This document shows positions 10,197 to 19,995 of a stretch of DNA of 46,150 nt, in pieces (position 1 is the first letter of the stretch; each line of letters starts with the position of its first letter). Location: NCBI GenBank assembly GCA_008000375.1, contig SMOI01000255.1:1-46150 (forward strand), given 5' to 3'. Position numbers and translations under genes: made by a program. The notes beneath the pieces were generated by a model. The model was not told the origin of the DNA, made no database searches, and worked only from the letters and a program-made list of their open reading frames with translations. Origin of the DNA: Poteriospumella lacustris (taxonomy: Eukaryota; Sar; Chrysophyceae; Chromulinales; Dinobryaceae).

Positions 10197-11581
10197 ATGA
10201 TTTCCCCACAAACGCTCTCGGATCATCTCCCACCACGTCCCACGCACCGGTCACTCGCCGTGGTGGTGGATTTGTGTTTGTACCGCGTGGTGACCGAACG
10301 ATGCGGAGGTCGAGTGTTGCCGTTTGGGGTTCGGCAAATGATCAAGAGCTATGCGTGGGTGACGTTCGACAACGAGACGCTAAAGAAGGCGGTCGAACTG
10401 TGGTGCAGCAACCGAGCGAGGGCTGTGCAGCGGTACGGTGATATCAACGATTGGGACGTGAGCAAGGTGACCAGCATGGTATCGCTCTTCCAGAGAACCA
10501 GTTTCAATGATTGCATAGATCGTTGGGATGTGCGACGAGTCACATCGATGGACCAGATGTTTACAGCTGCGGGTGAATTCAACCAGCCGCTGGACACGTG
10601 GGATGTGAGTAAGGTAACGGTCATGAGTTGGATGTTCAACGGAGCCAATGCGTTCAACCAGCCGTTGGATACATGGGATGTGAGTCAGGTCACCAGTATG
10701 GTTCGAATGTTCAGCGGAGCACATTCGTTCAACCAATCGCTGTCGACGTGGGATGTGAGCCAGGTGACCGATATGAGTTACATGTTTGACAGAGCCAGAT
10801 CATTCAATCAGCCGTTAGACATGTGGAATGTGCGCCAGGTCACTAATATGCGATGGATGTTTAACGAAGCCAATTCGTTCAATCAGCCGCTGTCAACGTG
10901 GGACGTGAGTCAGGTCACCGATATGAGCCAAATGTTTTGTGGAGCCAACTCGTTCAATCAGCCGTTGGATGCGTGGGATGTGAGTCGCGCCGCTACTATG
11001 AGCCAAATGTTCGGTGAGACAAAGTCGTTCAATCAGCCGCTATCAACATGGGATGTGAGTCGCGTGGTCGATATGACTTACATGTTTCGCGGAGCCACGT
11101 CGTTCAACCAACCGTTGTCAACGTGGAATGTGAGTCAGGTCATCAATATGAGTTACATGTTCAGTGGAGCCTCGTCGTTCAATCAGTCGTTGGATACATG
11201 GGACGTGAGTCTTGTCGGTATATGAGTCAGATGTTTAGTGGAGCCTCGTCGTTCAATCAGCCGTTATCGACATGGAATGTGAGTCAGGTGGCTGATATGA
11301 GTTACATGTTCTGCGGAGCATCGTCGTTCAATCAGCCGTTGGATACATGGGATGTGAGCCAGGTCACCAATATGGCCAGTATGTTTTTCGCAGCCTCGTT
11401 GTTCAATCAACCGTTATCGATGTGGGACGTGAGTCAGGTCACTGATATGAGTTGGATGTGGTTCAAAGCCACGTCGTTCAATCAGCCATTGTCGACGTGG
11501 AATGTGGGTCAGGTCACCAACATGGCTTGCATGTTAGACGGTGGTGATTTGTTCCAACAATTGAGGCCGGGGAACCACTGA
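10197..11581 (+). pseudogene. DUF285 (BspA-type) repeat protein B, one-base frameshift
   Basis: The cap and first ten to eleven repeats are open from 10197 and stop at 11223-11225. The break is at about 11213-11222. Where other units have six bases between gtc and atg, this one has five (ggtat), so one base is missing. In the next frame the repeats continue from about 11221 to a stop at 11579-11581, with the same RPGNH end as gene C. Joined, it would have 15 repeats of about 25 residues. It may be a young pseudogene, a truncated protein of 342 residues, or an assembly error. The cap and leader match A and C closely, so the break is recent. Confidence 0.8.
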
Positions 11582-11954
11582 TCGTTCCCTGTAGCGGCGA
11601 CGAGTAGTGCGGCTGCTTTTGTCATACCCATCGTAGGTTGGTGGAGGGGTGGATGGTCGCCTGTCGGTGTGAGGCGAATATTGCAGGGTAGTTGGTTAGG
11701 GGAATATCCGGATCAATTGTTATGTGAGAAGTGACCAGTCTCACCACCTGCGAAGCTTCTGTCGTGAAGACGGAGTTCAGTGTTATCTTCTTTCTCTTGG
11801 TCCGTTTCGCCCCCCCCCTGTAACTTCGCCATGCCTTTGCTAAGTTTACGTTGGTAGCTCAGTCACATGACTGGGTACAAGAGAGCTGCCGGCCGTTCGG
11901 CGTTCGTTATGTATGTATGTACGTGCATGACTGAACACCTCGAAATTCAGGGAT
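11582..11954. other. conserved 3' flank of DUF285 unit B
   Basis: No gene is seen. The stretch aligns with the 3' flanks of A and C (tggtcgcctgtc block, gaagtgaccagt block, gaagacggagt block, C-run then ctgtaacttc). The part around 11850-11885 (ggtagctcag, then actgggtacaagag) recurs at about 14012-14045. Confidence 0.6.
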
Positions 11955-12050
11955 CCGGACATTCGCGTGCGTTAAGTGCCCAAGTTGGCACCGCCTCCCC
12001 CACCGCCTCCACATCCACCATTCCTGAGCGACTGCCGCCATACATCCATG
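11955..12050 (-). pseudogene. decayed fragment of topoisomerase III alpha 3' end (in unit B)
   Basis: Starts ggacattcgcgtgcgt, the same 16 bases as the zinc-knuckle end of the topoisomerase III gene (15225-15240). A short CCGCC-rich stretch follows, matching its glycine-rich tail. Too decayed to code. Confidence 0.55.
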
Positions 12051-12534
12051 GTCCATCTGTCCATCACTCTGTTATCAATTCACTGACCTTGGATACACTA
12101 TGCACTATTCTGCACATTGATCACCGGTTTCGTTCTGATGATGACGGGTACAAGCATGATGTCCAGCAAGCAACGCAAAGTGCTCTTGCGATCCACATAA
12201 ACTGTGGTACGAAACCGTTTCATAATTGAGTGGTGGTCGAAGGAGTCCACGCCCATAAAACCTATGTTATGTTCACTGGGATTCTGATTTGCTCGATTTC
12301 ATCCTTTTGATCTGTTGTCCAACAGGTTGATTTCATTGATGATGTTGATTGTTGGATTCTCGGATGCTTTTAGCGCGGCGGTGCGCCCAAAAATGTAACG
12401 CCCAACCCACATCGTCATCATGTCATGGGTCAGTTGGCTACATCTTCTCCAGCATGGAGCAGATCTCACGTGATTACATTCTCACATTTGGAGGCGTAAA
12501 ACACACAAGCTCCCGATGACTGCGCGATGCTAAA
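12051..12534. other. intergenic, unit B to C junction
   Basis: No gene is recognised. The stretch at about 12405-12500 (catcgtcatcatgtcat, then gtgattacattctcacatt) is the paralogue of the MULE insertion site without the insertion. Confidence 0.5.
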
Positions 12535-12600
12535 GAACCAGGAAAGGAATTCACTGGACTTCAACGGGAAGCCTCGTAACGAGATCATCTACAATAGAAC
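12535..12600 (+). promoter_or_regulatory. conserved leader ahead of DUF285 gene C
   Basis: Near-copy of the leader of genes A and B. The bases matching the possible splice donor read caggaaagg here instead of gaggtaagg. If the block is an intron in A and B, it is probably not spliced at this site in C. Confidence 0.45.
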
Positions 12601-13686
12601 ATGATTTCCCCACAAACGCTCTCGGATCATCTCCCACCACGTCCCACGCACCGTTCACTCGCCGTGGAGGTGGATTTATGTTTGTACCGCGTGGTGACCG
12701 AACGATGTGGAGGTCGAGTGTTGCCGTTTGGGGTTCGGCAGATGATCAAGAGCTATGCATGGGTGACGTTCGACAATGAGACACTAAAGAAGGCGGTCGA
12801 ACTGTGGTGCAGCGACCGAGCGAGCGCCCTGCAGCGATACGGTGATATCAACGATTGGGATGTGAGCGAAGTAACCAGTATGGCATCGCTCTTCCAGTGT
12901 ACGGGTTTCAACGATTGCATAGATCGTTGGGATGTGCGACGGGTCACATCGATGGAGAAGATGTTTACAGCTGCGCGTGCATTCAACCAGCTGCTTGACA
13001 CGTGGGATGTGAGAAAGGTGACGGTCATGAGTTTGATGTTCGACGTAGCCAATTCGTTCAACCAGCCGTTAGATACGTGGGATGTGAGTCAGGTGACCGA
13101 TATGAGGTGGATGTTCAACGAAGCCACGTCGTTCAACCAACCGCTGTCGACGTGGGATGTGAGTCAGGTTACCAGTACGGCTGGGATGTTCAGTGGAGCC
13201 AAATCGTTCAATCAGCCGTTGTCAACATGGGATGTGAGCCAGGTGACCGATATGAGTTACATGTTTAATGAAGCTGCATCGTTCAATCAGGTGTTGTCAA
13301 CGTGGGATGTGAATCAGGTGACCGATATGAGTTGGATGTTCAAACTAGCTACGTCGTTCAATCAGCCGTTGAATCCGTGGGATGTGAGTCAGGTCACAGA
13401 TATGAGTTGGATGTTTAAGGAAGCTTCGTCATTTAACCAGCCGTTGTCGAGGTGGGACGTGAGTCAAGTCTCTGATATGAGCTGGATGTTCAACGAAGCT
13501 ACGTCATTCAATCAGCCGCTGTCAACGTGGGATGTGAGTCAGGTCACTGATATGAGTTGGATGTTCAACAAAGCTACGTCATTTAACCAGCCGTTGTCGA
13601 CGTGGAATGTGTGTGACACCACTGATAGGACTTGTATGTTGGACGCTGTTAATTCGTTTCAACATCTGAGGCCGGGGAACCACTGA
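12601..13686 (+). CDS. DUF285 (BspA-type) repeat protein C, 12 repeats
   Basis: Single-exon gene of 361 residues. The N-terminal cap of about 80 residues is nearly identical to that of A and B. Twelve DUF285 units of about 25 residues follow, ending RPGNH. Units 7-11 are very alike (repeated WDVSQVTDMSWMF), suggesting recent internal expansion. No signal peptide or membrane segment is visible. It is probably a soluble repeat protein used for binding; its partner is unknown. Confidence 0.85.
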   Translation: MISPQTLSDHLPPRPTHRSLAVEVDLCLYRVVTERCGGRVLPFGVRQMIKSYAWVTFDNETLKKAVELWCSDRASALQRYGDINDWDVSEVTSMASLFQCTGFNDCIDRWDVRRVTSMEKMFTAARAFNQLLDTWDVRKVTVMSLMFDVANSFNQPLDTWDVSQVTDMRWMFNEATSFNQPLSTWDVSQVTSTAGMFSGAKSFNQPLSTWDVSQVTDMSYMFNEAASFNQVLSTWDVNQVTDMSWMFKLATSFNQPLNPWDVSQVTDMSWMFKEASSFNQPLSRWDVSQVSDMSWMFNEATSFNQPLSTWDVSQVTDMSWMFNKATSFNQPLSTWNVCDTTDRTCMLDAVNSFQHLRPGNH

Positions 13687-14079
13687 TCGTGCCTTCCACT
13701 TGGGGCGTCGAATACTTGGTTTTGGTTCAGATCCTTGCTTCGGTGGCGAGAACCGCGGCTGCCAATTTCATACACATCGTGGGTCAGTAGTAAGGCAGCC
13801 TCTGCGGAAGACTGTCGCCTGTCGGTGTGGGACGAATGCTGCAGGGTGGGGGAATATCTCGGTCGATTGCTATGACAGAACTGGCCAGTTTCGCTCTGTA
13901 TGGTCTGTTTCACTTGCAGATGGAGTGTAGCATCATCTTCACCAGCATCATGTTCACCTTCTACACTGCACCGCATCATGGCGACCTATCGCCCCCTGTA
14001 ACTTCGGTTTACGTTGGTAGCTCAGTCTCATGACTGGGTACAAGAGAACTGCCAATCGTTCGTCGTTCATCATATATCT
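13687..14079. other. conserved 3' flank of DUF285 unit C
   Basis: No gene is seen. The stretch aligns with the flanks after A and B (ggtcgcctgtc, then tggccagtttcgctctg, then ccccctgtaacttc). Confidence 0.55.
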
Positions 14080-14265
14080 ATGTGTACGTGCGGACATTCG
14101 CGTGCATACCCTGTTGGCACCGCCTTCCCCAACCGCCACGTCCGTCGCTACCACCGCCGCCACTGCTGCTGCCTGCAAAGTCTCCAGCGCCTCCTCCAGG
14201 GTAAATGCCGCTGGTGCTGCGCGAATACGAAGGCCCAAGAATCGCCACCGGTTGACAGGCCATAC
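14080..14265 (-). pseudogene. decayed copy of topoisomerase III alpha 3' end (in unit C/D)
   Basis: Read on the - strand it gives SYSRSTSG, then a Gly/Ser-rich run, then RCQQGMHANVR. The topoisomerase III gene has SYSRGGGG, a glycine-rich run, and RCRQAGHYARECPN. At the DNA level the shared pieces include gcgcgaatacgaag (with SYSR), cctcctccag and ggacattcgcgtgc. Key cysteines of the knuckle are lost. Confidence 0.75.
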
Positions 14266-14319
14266 AGTGCCGTTGTCGTCCGACACCAATACGTATAGGA
14301 TATGTTGACCTTGCATCCT

Positions 14320-14661
14320 TGCGCGTAAATTCAACCAGCCGCTTGACACATCGGATGTGAGTAAGGTGACGGTCATGAGTTTGATGTTCGACGGAGCCAC
14401 ATCGTTCAATCAGCCGTTAGATGCATGGGATGGTTCGAATGTTCATCGGAGCATTTTTGTTCAACCAACCGCTATCGACGTGGAATGTGCGTCAGGTGAC
14501 CGATATGAGTTACATGTTTGATTGAGCCAGATCATTCAATCAGCCGTTGGACATGTGGAATGTGAGTCAAGTCACGGATATGCGATGGATGTTTAGCGAA
14601 GCCAATTCGTTCAATCAGCCGCTATCGACGTGGAATGTGAGTCAGGTCACTGATACTTGAT
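14320..14661 (+). pseudogene. DUF285 repeat gene D, 5'-truncated relic
   Basis: About four to five DUF285 units are recognisable (FNQPLDT, then FNQPLDAWD, then SQVTDMRWMF). The cap is missing, part of a unit is deleted near 14430, and an in-frame stop (tttgattga) sits near 14520 where gene B reads tttgacaga. It closes near 14660. It is the most decayed array member and lies next to the topoisomerase III gene. Confidence 0.85.
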
Positions 14662-15212
14662 GTATGACTCTGCAACAGAAGTGACCAGCTGCACTCGATT
14701 GCCGTTGTTTCTCGGGCGGCCGCCATGAGTAGCTTTGACTTGTCGCCCCCCGTTGTAGTTAGTCGAGGATTGGGGCTACATCGAGTTGAGATGTAGCTCC
14801 CTGTTATTTTCTCCTGAACCTCTCGAGTAGGTGGCGTGACCCCTGCTGGTTGAGAAGCAACAGCAGACTAAACTACAAGCCAACCAACTCACAGCCTCTT
14901 ACTTCCTGAACCTTTGCCGAGCTTTCATGTTTAGTTTGCCTGAGAATACATGTATGTGCGTCAGACTTTACAGTACTTTTTCAAACAGCTGAACACCCAG
15001 AAGAGGTGTCCTTCGCTACTATCCGTGGGGGGGGGGGGAGGGTGGACACAGCGCTCGTAGACGGACACATCGTGATCATCAGGTGGTTCCAAGATTGCCT
15101 TCTCACGGCGATACGGCGATGCTCACGAAGAATCGTACCAGCGGCTAAACTCTACCATAGGATGGGCTGCGACGTCGTATTTTTATGTGTATGTACAAGG
15201 CTTGTCCAACCG
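14662..15212. other. flank downstream of topoisomerase III alpha
   Basis: No gene is seen. There is a run of at least ten G at about 15029-15040. The stretch should hold the 3' UTR and poly(A) site of the - strand topoisomerase III gene. Confidence 0.4.
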
Positions 15213-18200
15213 TTAGCGATTCGGACATTCGCGTGCGTAGTGACCGGCCTGACGACACCGCGAGCAAACGATGCCGGGGTTGCCACCGCCTCCACCACCA
15301 CTGCCTCCTCCGCCGTAGCTGCCACCGCCACCGCCCCCGTAGCCCCCACCGCCGCCGCCGCCGTAGCCCCCACCGCCGCCGTAGCCACCACCGCTGCCTC
15401 CTCCAGAGTATCCGCCACCAACGCCACCGCCACCGCCGCGCGAATACGAAGAGCCACCCCCAGATGAACGACCCACAGAACTACCTCCACCGTAGCCTCC
15501 GCTGCTGCCTCCGCCACCACCGTATCCACCACCCGGCGGATTCATCGGCGGCTGGTCCTGCCACTGGAAGAAGTCGCACTTGCCCTCTCTGACTCACACA
15601 ACAATGTCAGCACTACCGACCAGAGGGCAACAACACACGAACAACGACAGACACGTACCCGGGACGCTTACGACACGCATAGAACCGTCGGCCCTTGTTG
15701 GGTCCTTCCTTCTGCACCGTCAAACAGACCGATGAATCGCCACATTGGCACGGCGGCCCTTCTTCAAGCGGTGGCGGGCCACCGGCGGATTTGTATGCGG
15801 ACGACGAGGACGATGCTCCTCCGCCACCGCCACCGCCACCGTAGCCTGCACCACCACCGTAGCCTCCGCCACCACCGTAGCCTCCCCCGCCACCCGACGG
15901 ATTCATCGGCGGCTGATCTTGCCACTGAAAGAAGTCGCACTTGCCCTCTCTGACGACAACAACACACGACAACGACGACGACGTTACAATCAGCGACGCC
16001 ACCGCATTATCAACGTCCGAATACATACCCCTGACGCTTGCGACACGCATAGAACCGCCGGCCCTTGTTGGGTCCTTCCTTCTGCACCGTCAAACAGACC
16101 GACGAATCGCCACATTGACACGGTGGCCCTTCTTCAAGCGGTGGCGGTCCCGCTGAGGACTTGTACGCGGACGATGACCCACCACCATCGTAGCCGCCGC
16201 CACCGCCACCACGAGATCCACCCGTCGTCGCGCCTGGAGGCAGATCGCCCCACTGGAAAAAGCTGCATCCTTCCCCTCTACAGAGCGCAGTCACGTCGTG
16301 TTACAACAACCGTCACGCCACCGTCGAAGGAACAAATTTACCCCCTCCCACCACACTCCACGTACCTTGGTTTCACGCAGCCGTAGAATGGCCGGCCCTT
16401 GTTGGGCCCGTCCTTCATCACCGTGCAGAATTTCGCTGGCAATTGACAATCGCACAGCGGCGCATTGGGGTCAGCACCGATGGGTACGTCGCCAATGCCG
16501 CTGCCACCACCGAAGGAAGCGGCGGACGATGACGCGGGTCCTCGTGGCGCAGGAGGATTATACGGCGTACGAGTCGGACGAATCGCGAGCCCGGCCAAAG
16601 CGGCATCGTACGAGCTCGTGTCAACATCCGAACGCGTTGCGGCTGGTGTCGCGGTGCCTGGGAAGAAGCTCTGCATCGACATCGGCGTCGCCATCGCGCC
16701 GCCGCCAACACCGCCACCGCTGCTGCCGGGAGGCATCGCGCTGATCGTCGCTGGGGGTGGCTGTGGCTGGTGCATGATGCGCTGCTGATGACTGGGCGCT
16801 TGGGGTGTCATCATGTGCATCGTTGCACCCGTCGTCACGACTGTGGCGGCTGCTCGCAGGGTCGCTGCTCCAGCTCCGACTCCATCGACGCCTTTCGTAG
16901 GCATCGCGGGGTTGCCACTCTCGGCCCACAGACGATCACAACAGGGACACAGCGTCTTCTCTGGGTCCAACCCCGGTGGACCTTTCCCCAAATGGAACTT
17001 ACAATGAATCAACACGACTTTGACACCGACTCGCTGCTGACAGGCACCGCATGTACGGTCCGCCACCGGTGTCGCTGTACACATAGACACACACACGCAC
17101 ACACACAACCTCCATTAATCCACCTCGTTCCCATCATCATATATAGCTACGGGGCCTGTGTAGTCGACGTACCTGACTTGACAAACTTCGGGACCCACCA
17201 CACGGCTTTGCAGTTGGGGGTGGAACACGACGCCATCAAAATGCCTTTGCCCGTTTTCTTCAAGCGCATGTGCCCACGACATTGACGATCGGGACAAGGG
17301 GCGACGTCAATATTGGCCCCGGCGGTTCGTGAGGCGAGGGCGCAATCTTCATTGGCACACGAGAAACAACGGAAATCGGTAGCCCCTTCCACTGCCAGGG
17401 GAGGTGCCGGTGGATTGCCAAAGCAAAAAGGGCAAACAGTATGATCTTTGCCCGTGTCGCGATTGCGAACGGATAGCACTTGAAACGAACACAGCGGACA
17501 CACGTGTTCATGCGGGGAGAGATCCCCTTTGCTGGGCAAGGGCAGGGCCTGATCACACGTCCGACAGAACAAATACCGTTGTTGTTGCTGTTGCGGCGGC
17601 TGCTGCTGTTGCTGTTGCTCGGCCGGCTTTTCTTCTCGCAGTTCCATTCCCCGATGACAGACGCCACAGGCCGAAAACGCTGCGTGAATCACGCGATAGC
17701 GACTCGGATCGCCTTTGCCTTTCGTCACGAAGTACTTCTCCATCGAGCGGTCCAATTTCTCCGCCTCTTTGCTGCAGGTGACAAAGCACGCCCGCATAGT
17801 GGCCAGACATCGATTGACCGCTTCGGCCTTCGACAATTCGCCACGTGCAACCCGTTGGCAATCTGCTTCAATGGCCGCACGCAATTGAGGTTTATTCAAT
17901 TGATAACCCATCGAATTGTATCCTTCGACCAAGGCCAAGCCCAACGGTGTGGGAATGAAACGATTCTGTGCATCTTTCGTGACGTATTCACGTGTTTGAA
18001 TGGTCGCAATATGCTGCGCAATGGTCGCATCGGTACCGATGCCATTCTTATCCATCGCTGAAATCAAATCCGATTCACTGATTGGATCGGGTGGAACGGT
18101 GGTTCCTTCTTTCATCAACAAACTCGACGGAACGAACTTGTCGCCCACTTGTAGCTTGGGCACCTTGTTCCCTTTCCAATAATCGAATTTGGAATACACG

Positions 18201-19591
18201 TCGAGGTAATTGCGTTCCAATACCATCAACCCCGTCGCAGAAAAGGATTCACCGCCATCTTCCGGGATCGCAATGGTAATATTCGTTTGACTTCCACGTG
18301 CATCCTTCGCACAACAGGCTAAGAAATGCCGAGTGACCAGTTCATAGACGTTGCGTTCTTCATCGTTCGCCAAGGCAGCCAGTTCCACAGATTTCGTGGG
18401 ATGGATGGGAGGGTGCGCTTGATCATCTTTCCCACCAGCTCTCGGCCATTCGAAGAGACCATCGTCGAGTAATCGTCGTGCAAAGGCTCCCCACTGCGAA
18501 TGTTCTCGATGGTCGTTGATCAGCGCATTCAATTCGAAACCTTCTTTGAAGAAGTTTGTCTCTGTTCTTGGATACGAGAGAATACCACGTTGATACAACG
18601 ATTCGGCGACCGTCATCGCACGTTCGGAACTCATTCGTAACGACCGCGAAGCCAAAATTTGGAAATCGATCGTGTTCAAGGGAACGGGCTTCCACTTGCT
18701 GGTGGGCCGCTCTTGGCATTTGCGTACGATCGCTTCTTTGCCTTCCATGCAAATGTCATACAAGAGAAAGCAAGCAAAGCGATCATACAAGCGTCCACGA
18801 TCCCACGAGAACGACAAGGACAGCGATTTCGAAGGGTCGTCCGGATGCTCGAACTGCGCCTCGCACGTCAAGTACCAAAACGTTTGTGCTATAAACTTCT
18901 GTATGTCGTCATGGCGTTGGACAACAAAACCAAGCGTTGGAAACTGACAAGGTCCATAACTGATCACTGATTTGCCCAACGAATCGAACCGTTTTTGCAG
19001 ACGAATCGTTTGGAAGCGTGTGAATGCGGAACCGATGCGAAGGTCGATCTCCTGCCGAGCCTCTACCGCATCGTTTAGGTTCTTATTAGGTCGGTCAGGG
19101 TTTTGAACAGCCCGTATAATGTCGCGCTCAATCAAAGCTGAGAATCTCGCACGAAATACATCCATATGTGGATTGGCCTTCAGACACACCTCGATGACCT
19201 CGTAGGCAATGGCTTCTCCCTCCATGTCGCAATCCAGCCATAAGAGAAGCACATTGTGACGTCGAGCCTGTTCGTCCAATGTTCGTCGGATATTTTCACC
19301 TTCCGCTTTCACTTCCTTCCGGATGGCGGCATCGAAGAGATCGAGAGGGGAACAACTGTTCCACTGTCGAAACTCCGGAAGAAAGTCTGTCTCCATTAAA
19401 TGTCCCGCGACCGATGTCATTGTCATCGACGCAGGTTGGTTTCGGAATGAACAGTTCTTTATTTCAAATATAGGGTTATAAGGTGATCGACCGGGCCGTT
19501 TAATCGAATCGGGATGACACCGACCAATGATTGCTGCCAGCTCCTTCGCAACGGATGGCTTCTCAGCCACCGATAGAACTGTCAAGACCAT
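15213..19591 (-). CDS. TOP3A: DNA topoisomerase III alpha with three GRF fingers and a CCHC knuckle
   Basis: Exons on the - strand: 19591-17173, 17074-16366, 16277-16029, 15949-15659 and 15588-15213. Introns are 98, 88, 79 and 70 nt, all GT-AG, and all joins are in phase; the product is 1,347 residues. It is a type IA topoisomerase that decatenates single strands and dissolves recombination intermediates, in other eukaryotes with a RecQ helicase and RMI1. The Toprim motif is DCDMEGE at 120-126. The active tyrosine is Tyr340 in LSYPRTET. Cysteine-rich topoisomerase zinc fingers fill about 640-800. A further CxxC pair is at about 814-850, GRF fingers at about 1010-1055, 1095-1140 and 1190-1235, a glycine-rich run, and a terminal CCHC knuckle. 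This resembles the plant layout. The first intron holds a CA/GT microsatellite. Confidence 0.92.
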
Positions 19592-19995
19592 TTCTTATGA
19601 TAATCAATCGATAGTTTTCCCCCTATTGTCTCTCCATGTCCAATGCAAATGATGTGAATGAACCCTTTGAAATTAGTTGGACCTTCCTTTTTGTTGTTCT
19701 CGCCTTTTTCCCCTTTTGAGTGCCATCGACTGCGAACCGACACACAAAACTGACGTGCTGTTCGTCAGAGAAGGGTCTCTCCCCGTTCCTCAGAACCTAG
19801 GACATCTGGGTATCATCATCTCGGTTTCAAATTCAATTCACGGACGGTCACGGGTCACATGGGTCATCAGAGAATAAGTAAGCGAATTACCTCCGATAGC
19901 ATGTGAAGCAAACACTTTCGTATCGATCGAAGAGGGAATATTGCTGTATGCTGTTTGTTTGAAAAAGCTTTTGTGAAGCCACAGCGCATGCAAGA
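19592..19995. promoter_or_regulatory. shared divergent promoter, topoisomerase III / topoisomerase II
   Basis: Only 404 bases separate the ATG of topoisomerase III alpha (-) from the ATG of topoisomerase II copy 1 (+). No gene lies between. The short head-to-head spacing suggests shared control, possibly linked to cell cycle. No specific element was identified. Confidence 0.5.

Noticed and set aside
14012-14045. ggtagctcag followed by actgggtacaagag, resembling the D-arm of a tRNA; also near 11850-11885
   Set aside because: No matching acceptor stem, anticodon arm or T-loop (ttcga) at the right distance; it belongs to the conserved flank of the DUF285 units.
15213-15545. Stand-alone glycine-rich zinc-knuckle protein
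   Set aside because: The last topoisomerase III exon begins upstream at 15588 and joins in phase, completing the third GRF finger.
16338-17108. Separate 256-residue Pro/Ala/Thr-rich protein with CxxC fingers on the - strand
   Set aside because: It is exon 2 of topoisomerase III alpha; its apparent start lies in the GT-repeat of the preceding intron, and both ends have in-phase splice sites.
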